Shown: piece by piece, positions 35,945 through 43,068 of the stretch | Layout: each line of letters begins with the position of its first letter | How positions within the stretch are numbered: the first letter of the stretch is position 1 | DNA from: Asticcacaulis aquaticus | Lineage (GTDB): Bacteria > Pseudomonadota > Alphaproteobacteria > Caulobacterales > Caulobacteraceae | Reading direction: 5' to 3' | DNA length: 64,000 bases | Assembly (NCBI RefSeq): GCF_028550415.1 | Contig: NZ_JAQQKX010000006.1 | Coordinates: 62,001 to 126,000, forward strand | The notes under the pieces: generated by a model | The model's database searches: none | What the model saw: only the letters and a program-made list of their open reading frames with translations | Told to the model about the DNA's origin: nothing | Made by a program: the position numbers and the translations under genes

Positions 35945-38362
35945 ATGACCCGCATCGCCCTTTCCACCGACCGTCGCACGCTGCTGCGCGGTGCCGCCGC
36001 TACGACACTCCTGACGGCGCTGATCGGCCCCAATCTGGCCGCGGCCGCCGTGACCCTGCCGATCGTGGCCGAGGCCGTGCCGCTGAAGGACGTGCGCCTG
36101 CTGCCGTCGCCTTATCTGTCAGCGGTCGAAGCGAATACGAAATATCTGATGTTCCTGTCGCCGGACCGTCTTCTGCACAACTACCATAAGTTCGCAGGCC
36201 TGCCGGTCAAGGGCGAGATCTATGGCGGTTGGGAATCCGACACCATCGCCGGTGAGGCACTAGGCCATTACCTAAGCGCCCTGTCGCTGATGTACGCCCA
36301 GACGGGCAATCCCGAATGCGTGACGCGCATCAATTATATCATTGCCGAACTCGAAAAGGTGCAGGCCGCGCACGGCGACGGCTATGCTGCGGGCTTCATG
36401 CGCAAGCGCAAGGATGCGAGCATCGTCGATGGCAAGGAGATTTTCCCGGAGATCATGGCCGGCGATATCCGCTCGGCGGGCTTCGACCTCAATGGCTGCT
36501 GGGTGCCGTTCTATAACTGGCATAAGCTGTTTGCGGGCCTGATGGATGCCCAGACCTATGCCGGGATCGACCGTGGCATTCCGGTCGCCGTCGCGCTGGG
36601 CGGCTATATCGAAAAGGTCTTCGCCGCACTCGATGACGCGCAGGTGCAGAAGGTGCTCGATTGCGAACACGGCGGCATCAACGAATCCTTTGCCGAACTC
36701 TATACCCGTACCAAGGACCCGCGCTGGCTGGCCCTCTCCGAACGGCTCTATCACAAGCGGATGCTTGACCCGCTGGCGGCCAAAGAGGACAAGCTGGCCA
36801 ATAACCACGCCAATACGCAGGTGCCGAAACTGATCGGTCTGGCCCGGCTTTATGAGATCACCAGGAAGTCGCAGTACCAGACCGCCTCGGGCTTTTTCTG
36901 GGAGCGCGTCGTCAATCACCACAGCTTCGTCATCGGCGGCAATGCCGACCGCGAATATTTCTTCGAGCCGGATACGGTGTCGGCGCACCTGACCGAGCAG
37001 ACCTGCGAAAGCTGCAACACCTACAATATGATGAAGCTGACGCGGCATCTGTATAGCTGGTCGCCGGACGCGTCGTGGTTCGACTATTACGAGCGCGCGC
37101 ACCTCAACCACATGCTGGCGCATCAGAACCCGGCGACGGGGATGTTCACCTATATGATGCCGCTGATGTCGGGCACCGCGCGCGAGTTTTCGGAGCCGGA
37201 AAATTCCTTCTGGTGCTGTGTTCTTTCGGGGATCGAGACCCATTCCAAGCACGGGGATTCGATCTACTGGCAACAGGATAAGACGCTCTTCGTTAACCTG
37301 TTCATCCCGTCGAAGGTCGAGTGGACCGCGCAGAAGGCCGCCTTCGAGCTGACCACCAAATACCCCTACGAAGGGGCGGTGGCGCTGAAACTCAGCAAGC
37401 TGTCAGGCGCGAAGACCTTCACCGTCGCCGTGCGCATCCCGGCCTGGGCCAAGGGCCACACGCTCATGGTCAACGGCAAACCCGCTCTGGCCAAAACGGA
37501 CAAGGGCTATGCCCTGATCACACGCAAGTGGACAGCGGGCGACGTGGTGACGCTGGACCTGCCGCTGGAACTGCGGTTCGAAACCACGGCGGGCAACGAC
37601 ACCGTCGTCGCCCTGTTGCGCGGTCCGATGGTACTGGCCGCCGATCTGGGGGCGGCTGACAAGCCTTGGGAAGGCGATGCTCCGGCGCTGGTGGGCTCGG
37701 ACCTGCTGGGCAGCTTCACGCCGGTCTCGCTGACCGAAGCCGTCTATCAGTCGAAGGGCATCGGCCGTCCCGGCGATATGACCTTCCGGCCGTTCTACAG
37801 CCAATACGAACGCCGCACGGCAGTCTATTTCAACCGCTATAATGACGCCGAATGGGCCGAGGCACAGGTTGCCTATCGCGCCGAACAGGCCCGCCTCAAG
37901 GATTTGGCCAACCGTTCGGTCGACGTCATGCACCTCGGCGAAATGCAGCCCGAACGCGACCATAATCTGACCACGGGCGGCAATTCCTATCCGGTCGTCT
38001 ATCGCGGTCGTAACGGACGCGATGCGCGCACCGGCGGCTTCTTCGCCTTCGACCTCAAGGTTAGCAAGGACAACAAGGATGCCAAAAACGACCCTGGCCC
38101 GCTGGTGCTTCAGGCGACCTACTGGGGCTCGGAGTTCAACCGCAGTTTCACCATCGAAATCGACGGCACCGTCATTGCGCATGAACGCCTGTCGGGCCGC
38201 CAGCCGGGGGCGTGGGTCGATGTCGCCTACCCGATCCCGCACGACCTGACGCGCGGTAAGACCAAGGTCAATGTCAGGTTCAACCCGCAGGAAGGCAAGA
38301 CCGCAGGGCCCGTCTTCGGTGTCCGTTTGTTTACCACTGCCCCTGCTACGAAAACCACCTGA
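35945..38362 (+). CDS. Second GH127/GH146 (DUF1680) beta-L-arabinofuranosidase, exported
   Basis: An 805-residue paralogue of the 12614-14980 enzyme, similar along its length (LKDVRLLPSPYLSAVEANTKYL, EIYGGWESDTIAGEALGHYL). A Tat signal (STDRRTLLRGAAATTLL) occupies residues 7-35. Zinc/nucleophile residues are kept: Glu351, Cys354 and Cys357 in TEQTCESCNTYN, and Cys424-Cys425. However, the residues after the Cys pair are VLSG, where the first enzyme has HGSG, so substrate or linkage preference may differ. The ATG at 35945 has ACGAGG upstream and starts the Tat signal; a GTG 12 codons earlier is less likely. The GH43 gene begins 6 nt after its stop. Confidence 0.9.
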   Translation: MTRIALSTDRRTLLRGAAATTLLTALIGPNLAAAAVTLPIVAEAVPLKDVRLLPSPYLSAVEANTKYLMFLSPDRLLHNYHKFAGLPVKGEIYGGWESDTIAGEALGHYLSALSLMYAQTGNPECVTRINYIIAELEKVQAAHGDGYAAGFMRKRKDASIVDGKEIFPEIMAGDIRSAGFDLNGCWVPFYNWHKLFAGLMDAQTYAGIDRGIPVAVALGGYIEKVFAALDDAQVQKVLDCEHGGINESFAELYTRTKDPRWLALSERLYHKRMLDPLAAKEDKLANNHANTQVPKLIGLARLYEITRKSQYQTASGFFWERVVNHHSFVIGGNADREYFFEPDTVSAHLTEQTCESCNTYNMMKLTRHLYSWSPDASWFDYYERAHLNHMLAHQNPATGMFTYMMPLMSGTAREFSEPENSFWCCVLSGIETHSKHGDSIYWQQDKTLFVNLFIPSKVEWTAQKAAFELTTKYPYEGAVALKLSKLSGAKTFTVAVRIPAWAKGHTLMVNGKPALAKTDKGYALITRKWTAGDVVTLDLPLELRFETTAGNDTVVALLRGPMVLAADLGAADKPWEGDAPALVGSDLLGSFTPVSLTEAVYQSKGIGRPGDMTFRPFYSQYERRTAVYFNRYNDAEWAEAQVAYRAEQARLKDLANRSVDVMHLGEMQPERDHNLTTGGNSYPVVYRGRNGRDARTGGFFAFDLKVSKDNKDAKNDPGPLVLQATYWGSEFNRSFTIEIDGTVIAHERLSGRQPGAWVDVAYPIPHDLTRGKTKVNVRFNPQEGKTAGPVFGVRLFTTAPATKTT

Positions 38363-38368
38363 GTACTG

Positions 38369-39982
38369 ATGATGAAACCCCTTAGCCTGATCAGTTTTCT
38401 GCCCGTACTGGCGGCCTGTGCGACGACGGCGCAAACCGTTGCGGATACGAAAAGCTATACACCCAATCCGGCGCTGGAGGCCCACGCCGTCAAGGCCGCG
38501 TCCAATCCGATCCTGTCGGACGGGGCGGACTATACGACCGACCCGGCACCGCTGGTGGCGGGCGGCAAGTTCTACGTCCTGACCGGGCGTGACAAGGCCG
38601 AACCCGGCGTCAACGACTTCATCATGCCCGAATGGCAGATGCTTGAGGCTTCGGGCGATCCGATGCGCGGCGACTGGACGCACTATCCGCACTTCCTCAA
38701 GCCCGACGACGTGTTCAAATGGGCGACGCCGGGCCGGGCCTATGCCGCCCAGATCGTACAGGGACCGAACGGCAAGTTCTATCTCTATGCCCCGGTGATG
38801 CAGGCCGGTTCGACCAACAAGGACGGCTTTGCCATCGGCGTGGCCGTGTCCGACAGTCCGACCGGGCCGTGGGTCGATGCCCACCCAGAGGGGCCGGTCG
38901 TGTCGCAGTCCTACCCGGTCGCCAACAATATCCAGAATATCGACCCGACCGTCCTGATCGATGACGACAAGCGCGTCTATCTCTACTGGGGCACGTTCGG
39001 GCGGCTGAAAGGCGTCGAGCTTGAGGCCGATATGGTCACTTTCAAGGGCGCACCGGTCGATGTGACCAGCCTGACCGGTTTCTTTGAGGCCCCGTGGATT
39101 TTCAAGCGCAAGGACACCTATTACATGGCCTATGCGGGCAACCGCGCCGGGCCGGAGTCGGACTGTACCGAGGCCGTCTACTATGCCTGCATTGCCTATG
39201 GTACGGCCAAATCGCCGCTGGGGCCGTGGACCTATCGCGGCGTGATGCTCGATCCGGTGTCGTCGACGACCTCGCATCCGGGGATCGTCGAATATAAGGG
39301 CAAATGGTACATCGCTTATCACACTGCCGACGCGAATAACGGCGGTCATTTCCGTCGTTCGGTTGCCGTCGATGAAGTGCTGTGGGACGACAGCGTCTCG
39401 CCGCCGCGCCCGAAAAAGGTCGTGCCGACCGGCGGTGCGCCGTTCGACCCCGCGCCTGTGGCCAATATCGCCTCGCATGCCCGCGTCACAGCTTCGAATG
39501 CCCCGGTGCCGGTGCAATACTGGCTGCGCGCGCTCAACGACGGCAAGGTGCATCCCGCGCCGCTGCCACCCGACATGTGGGGCACCTGGTCGCCGAACAA
39601 TCCGAAGCAACAATGGATCGTCTATCAGTGGGATCAGCCGGTGACGCTCAACGGGTCGAGCCTGTATTTCTGGGGCGATCAGCCCGCCGGATCGGGCATC
39701 GGCGTCGCACCGCCGAAAGACTGGCGCGTCGAATACTGGGACGGCAAGGGCTGGAAAGCGGTCAGCGCCACGACGCCTTATAGCAGCCAGCTCGATGCCT
39801 ATAACCGCGTCGAGTTTACCCCCGTCACCACGCGCTGCCTGCGGGCGGTCTTCGACGCCTCGACCGACGGCAAGACCTTTGCTGCCGTTGCCGCGCAGGA
39901 ATGGCAGGCTTTTTCGACGACACCGAAAGCACCACTGCCGCAGTCTGTAAAAGGGGCCGCGAAGGCGAACTGTGCAAACTAA
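38369..39982 (+). CDS. GH43 lipoprotein (arabinofuranosidase/xylosidase type) with C-terminal discoidin-like domain
   Basis: A 537-residue predicted lipoprotein: the lipobox LAAC places the lipidated cysteine at Cys17. The five-bladed propeller of GH43 shows the base Asp58 (YTTDPAP), the pKa-modulating Asp192 (NIDPTVL) and the acid Glu240 (GFFEAPWIF). Residues after about 365 form a beta-sandwich (ARVTASNAPVP, WIVYQWDQPVTLNGSSLYFWGD) resembling F5/8-type or CBM32-like binding modules. GH43 enzymes usually remove alpha-L-arabinofuranose or xylose. The outermost arabinose on extensin Hyp-Ara4 is alpha-linked, so this enzyme may open the chain for the GH127/146 enzymes; that is inference. A tandem ATG at 38372 is an equal start choice. 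Confidence 0.9.
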   Translation: MMKPLSLISFLPVLAACATTAQTVADTKSYTPNPALEAHAVKAASNPILSDGADYTTDPAPLVAGGKFYVLTGRDKAEPGVNDFIMPEWQMLEASGDPMRGDWTHYPHFLKPDDVFKWATPGRAYAAQIVQGPNGKFYLYAPVMQAGSTNKDGFAIGVAVSDSPTGPWVDAHPEGPVVSQSYPVANNIQNIDPTVLIDDDKRVYLYWGTFGRLKGVELEADMVTFKGAPVDVTSLTGFFEAPWIFKRKDTYYMAYAGNRAGPESDCTEAVYYACIAYGTAKSPLGPWTYRGVMLDPVSSTTSHPGIVEYKGKWYIAYHTADANNGGHFRRSVAVDEVLWDDSVSPPRPKKVVPTGGAPFDPAPVANIASHARVTASNAPVPVQYWLRALNDGKVHPAPLPPDMWGTWSPNNPKQQWIVYQWDQPVTLNGSSLYFWGDQPAGSGIGVAPPKDWRVEYWDGKGWKAVSATTPYSSQLDAYNRVEFTPVTTRCLRAVFDASTDGKTFAAVAAQEWQAFSTTPKAPLPQSVKGAAKANCAN

Positions 39983-40033
39983 TACACTCTGAGGCGGTTT
40001 CCTCCCCCCTTTTCAAAACCGCTTCATTGGAAG

Positions 40034-40066
40034 AATGCCCGCGTCTCTCCGGTCGCGGGCATTTTT
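40034..40066. terminator. Rho-independent terminator between convergent GH43 and Ldh-family genes
   Basis: AATGCCCGCG and CGCGGGCATTTTT around a 10-nt loop. It serves the GH43 operon; the last base touches the stop codon of the leftward Ldh-family gene. Confidence 0.85.
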
Positions 40067-41076
40067 CATATCAGTGCGAGTATATCGTCATACAGCGCCT
40101 TGGGGATACTGACCGTACCGGACGCCAGACTGCGGGCACGGGCCTCGTAGCGCCGTTGCGACGGCAGGCGCGCGCCCTGACCCAGTATGGCGTCGAACAA
40201 AGCTTCGGCGCGTTGCGTATGGTGGGCGACCTGTCCGCCCATGAAGATGTTCGGATCAATGGCGATCAGCAGTTCTCCGTGATAGGGCGTGGCCCCGGCA
40301 CCGGCATCATAGGCCTGAGACTCCAGACTGAGGAAATCGCCGATCAGCGGTCCGGCCATCAGTTCGATCATCGCCGACAGGGCCGAGCCTTTATGTCCGC
40401 CGAAGGTCAGCATGGCCCCTTTCATGGCCGCTTCGGCGTCGGTCGTGGGGTGTCCGTCCGCATCGACGGCCCAGCCTTCGGGGATCGCCTTGCCCGCCCG
40501 GCGGTGCAGTTCGATCTCGCCGCGCGCCGCTGCACTGGTGGCGAAGTCGAAGACGAACGGGGGGGCGTCGGCGTGTGGCCACGCAAAGGCCAGCGGATTC
40601 GTGCCGAAGACGCCCTTGGTGCCGCCGTACGGTGCGACCCAAGCGTGGCTGGGGGTCATGGCAAGGGCTACCAACCCCTCGGCGGCAATCGCCTCGACCT
40701 CGGGCCACAGGGCAGAGAAATGGTAGCAGTGATTGATGGCCAGCGCCGCGATCCCCTGACGGCGGGTCTTTTCGACCAGTATCGGCAGGCCGCGCTCGAA
40801 GGCCAGCAGCGAATAGGCCCCCTTCGCATCGGCGCGAACAAGTCCGGGCGCGGCATCGGTAATGTCGGGCAGGGCGTCGGTCGACACCTTTCCCGACCGC
40901 GCCGTGTGGGTACAGACGATCAGCCGGTACAGGCCGTGCGATTGACATTCATCGCGCTGACCCTGCCAGATCGTCCGGGCGATGGCGCGGGCATGATCTG
41001 GCGAAAAGCCGTTTGCCTCCAGCACGCGCTCGCTCAGCGACAGGGCATCGTCGAGCGTCAGAATCTGTTCCGTCAT
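40066..41076 (-). CDS. Ldh/MDH2-family NAD(P)-dependent reductase; Delta1-pyrroline-2-carboxylate reductase candidate
   Basis: A 336-residue member of the malate/L-lactate dehydrogenase-2 family, recognised by DECQSHGLYRL near residue 43, INHCYHFSALWPEVE near 115, the GTNPLAFAWP motif near 158 and FGGHKGSALSAMIELM near 230. This family also contains ureidoglycolate and 2,3-diketogulonate dehydrogenases, and the DpkA-type piperideine/pyrroline-2-carboxylate reductases that recycle cyclic imino acids from D-proline or 3-hydroxyproline. Co-occurrence with hydroxyproline genes under the same operator type favours the imino acid reductase. A malate/lactate role is not excluded. It is divergent from the glycine-rich protein, sharing operator 8. 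Confidence 0.75.
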   Translation of the reverse strand: MTEQILTLDDALSLSERVLEANGFSPDHARAIARTIWQGQRDECQSHGLYRLIVCTHTARSGKVSTDALPDITDAAPGLVRADAKGAYSLLAFERGLPILVEKTRRQGIAALAINHCYHFSALWPEVEAIAAEGLVALAMTPSHAWVAPYGGTKGVFGTNPLAFAWPHADAPPFVFDFATSAAARGEIELHRRAGKAIPEGWAVDADGHPTTDAEAAMKGAMLTFGGHKGSALSAMIELMAGPLIGDFLSLESQAYDAGAGATPYHGELLIAIDPNIFMGGQVAHHTQRAEALFDAILGQGARLPSQRRYEARARSLASGTVSIPKALYDDILALI

Positions 41077-41107
41077 GGCATATCCTTTTACCGTTCCACT
41101 TGAATTG

Positions 41108-41120
41108 GTATATTATATAC
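41108..41120. promoter_or_regulatory. GTATAYNNTATA operator 8 between the Ldh-family and glycine-rich genes
   Basis: GTATATTATATAC, a perfect palindrome of GTATA around 3 nt. It is 32 nt before the reductase start and 37 nt before the glycine-rich start, in an 80-nt divergent gap. Confidence 0.7.
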
Positions 41121-41156
41121 TTTAACGTCGGCGCAAATGGAAACGGGAGTGAGCCT

Positions 41157-41912
41157 ATGACCGCAAACACCTTTGACCTGAACCGGAGAGCCTGTCTGGG
41201 TGGTTTGATCGGTGCGGCAATAGCCTCTGCCGTCAGGGCGCAGGATGCCATGCCGACGCTGATCCTTGTCAGCCAGACCGCCAATCTGCGGCAACTGGCG
41301 GATCAGCAGGGCTATGACGGGCGCACCCCGACCGCTTTCGATTTCGTGGTGCCCGATAAGGTCGTCATCATGGGCGCGCCGGGCGGCAAGCCGGGCATCG
41401 ACACTGGTCTGTGGCCAGAAGGCGTGAAAATACGGCTGATCATTCGCGGCCATGTCTACGGTGGTGGCGGTAATGGCGGCGACGGCGGCGATATTCCCGG
41501 GCCAACGGAGGGCGGGCGCGGGGGTGACGCCATCGCCCTGCACACGCCGATCACGCTGGTCATCCTGCCGTCGGCCACCGTCAAGGGCGGCGGCGGTGGG
41601 GGCGCCGGTGGTCCGGGCGGCGGCAATGGCGGTAGCGGCGGCGGTGGCGGGTTCCCCAATGGTAATCGCGGGGCCGCCGGGACCGGTGTCGCGTCCGAAG
41701 GCAGTTCCTTTTCGGACTATGGCCGCCCCGGCACGCCGGGCGGTGGTGGCGCAGCAGGGGCGCGGGGCAATGCTGGTGGCGCGGGTGGTAATGCCGGACT
41801 GCCGGGCGGCAACGGCGGGCGTCCGGGCGGGCCAGCGGGTAAGGCCGTCAACACGAACGGCAATCATCTGAGGATAAATAATCAGGGGCAGGTCTTTGGC
41901 GATGTATCGTAA
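41157..41912 (+). CDS. Exported glycine-rich protein with a long polyglycine-type domain
   Basis: A 251-residue protein with an export signal (NRRACLGGLIGAAIASAVRAQ; the RR pair hints at Tat). Residues about 30-95 are ordinary (LILVSQTANLRQLADQQGYDG, KIRLIIRGHVYGGGGNGG). From about 100 to 235 the sequence is dominated by glycine runs separated by short loops (GGGGGGAGGPGGGNGGSGG, GNAGGAGGNAGLPGGNGG). The layout resembles the polyglycine-II helical bundles described in phage tail-fibre tips and some adhesins, where a short beta stretch leads into packed glycine helices. Function is unknown. Surface binding to plant wall material is one possibility. Its promoter region contains operator 8, so it belongs to the locus. 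The earlier in-frame start at 41013 lies inside the neighbouring gene. Confidence 0.7.
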   Translation: MTANTFDLNRRACLGGLIGAAIASAVRAQDAMPTLILVSQTANLRQLADQQGYDGRTPTAFDFVVPDKVVIMGAPGGKPGIDTGLWPEGVKIRLIIRGHVYGGGGNGGDGGDIPGPTEGGRGGDAIALHTPITLVILPSATVKGGGGGGAGGPGGGNGGSGGGGGFPNGNRGAAGTGVASEGSSFSDYGRPGTPGGGGAAGARGNAGGAGGNAGLPGGNGGRPGGPAGKAVNTNGNHLRINNQGQVFGDVS

Positions 41913-42094
41913 GACTTGGCTTTTAGGTTTATCTCATTGAGGGGATAAGGGCCGGGGTAACAAAAACGGTTTTTTGCCCGTTTATGGCAGAACTCAGGGC
42001 CAGAGCGCTGGGCTTATCGATAGTAGGGCATCATCCTCGCTCACGTCGCCGTGACGCGCGGCGCGCACTTAACTATCTGAATGGAAAAAGGGAA

Positions 42095-42169
42095 TGGTGG
42101 ACCCGACAGGGATTGAACCTGTGACCCTTCGCGTGTGAAGCGAATGCTCTCCCGCTGAGCTACGAGTCC
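42095..42169 (-). tRNA. tRNA-Val (anticodon CAC)
   Basis: Read on the reverse strand: acceptor GGACTCG pairs with CGGGTCC (one G-U), D arm GCTC/GAGC, anticodon stem TTCGC/GCGAA with loop TTCACAC giving anticodon CAC, and T arm ACAGG/CCTGT with TTCAATC. The CCA end is encoded. The 41913-42094 stretch beside it contains no gene that I can support. Confidence 0.95.
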
Positions 42170-42227
42170 GTTACCACGTTGCGAGGACGGCGGTATTAGC
42201 CGCTCAATCCGCGCCTGACAAGGGGTT

Positions 42228-42914
42228 TTATTTCGCTAGCCCGGCAATCGCTGTGGGCAGTTCGTCGAAATGATGGATCAGGGCGGCAGGTGACATCTCT
42301 TCCATCGGCGTGTCGCAATAGCCGAAACTGACCAGCACGCAGGGCACGCCGGCGTTTTGCGCCGTCAGGTAATCGGTCTCGGAATCGCCGATCAGGATGG
42401 TCTTTGCCATCGTCAGGCCGACATCGTCGACGCAGGCCTGCAAATGGCCGGGATGGGGCTTCTTGTCCGGCACGCTGTCGGCGCCGCGCACCGAGCCGAA
42501 GCGGTCGATCAGGCCGAGTTTGGTCAGCAACAACACCGACAGGTCGGTCGGCTTATTGGTGCACACGGTGAGCGTCGCCCCGGCGGCGGTGAGGGCGTCG
42601 AGCGTGTCCTCCAGCCGCTCGAAGGCCGTGCTTTCGCGGTCGATGCGATCGCGATAGATGTCGAGAAAGCGCGCCACCATCGGGTCTTCGGCGGCGGCAT
42701 CGAGCGGAACATTGGCAGCAGCGAAGCCGCGCTGGATCAGCGACCGTGCGCCGCGTCCGACCAGTTTGCGCGCATCCGAATAGGCAAATTTCGGCACCTT
42801 GTAATCGGCCAGGATTTCGTTCAGCGTGCCGATAATGTCCGGCGCGGTTTCGACCAGCGTCCCGTCGAGATCGAAGGCGAGGCAGTATCCGGTCAGGTCG
42901 GGGAGGATGGTCAT
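42228..42914 (-). CDS. gph: Phosphoglycolate phosphatase (HAD superfamily)
   Basis: A 228-residue HAD hydrolase. Motif I is FDLDGTLVETAPDI (nucleophile Asp16, acid Asp18), motif II is TVCTNKPTDL, and motif III/IV are KPHPGHL and IGDSETDYLTAQNAGV. A helical cap lies between motifs I and II. It matches Gph, which hydrolyses 2-phosphoglycolate formed during DNA repair or oxygenation. Substrate breadth in HAD enzymes means pyrophosphatase or other sugar-phosphate activity cannot be excluded. It sits alone, divergent from glmU across 154 nt that hold an intergenic repeat. Confidence 0.85.
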   Translation of the reverse strand: MTILPDLTGYCLAFDLDGTLVETAPDIIGTLNEILADYKVPKFAYSDARKLVGRGARSLIQRGFAAANVPLDAAAEDPMVARFLDIYRDRIDRESTAFERLEDTLDALTAAGATLTVCTNKPTDLSVLLLTKLGLIDRFGSVRGADSVPDKKPHPGHLQACVDDVGLTMAKTILIGDSETDYLTAQNAGVPCVLVSFGYCDTPMEEMSPAALIHHFDELPTAIAGLAK

Positions 42915-42985
42915 TTGAAAAAGCCGCTCGCAATTCGTTTTTGCATTCTAATCCCGTTTGCTTTAGCCAGTTTGTTTTTGATTGT

Positions 42986-43032
42986 CGCGCATTTGATCCG
43001 AAAACCGCTTCACACTTTTCGGAATGCGCTCT
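42986..43032 (-). repeat. Alphaproteobacterial intergenic repeat, copy B
   Basis: The reverse strand reads AGAGCGCATTCC, GAAAAGTGTGAAGCGGTTTTC, then GATCAAATGCGCG, the same element as 23334-23386 with a few changes that keep base pairing in the GAAAA/TTTTC arms. Confidence 0.8.
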
Positions 43033-43068
43033 AAACCGAACCCAACGGCAACGGGTGAATCGACGATC

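Noticed and set aside
37403..39613. 736-codon open frame on the - strand across the GH127/146 and GH43 genes
   Set aside because: It is antisense to two recognised genes; Arg/His/Gly-rich composition with no motif.
41460..41870. Possible collagen-like G-X-Y repeat in the glycine-rich protein
   Set aside because: Glycine does not recur every third residue consistently; runs of GG and GGG fit polyglycine-type sequence better.
42041..42075. GC-rich hairpin near the tRNA as a terminator
   Set aside because: The stem is imperfect and has no T run in a useful direction.
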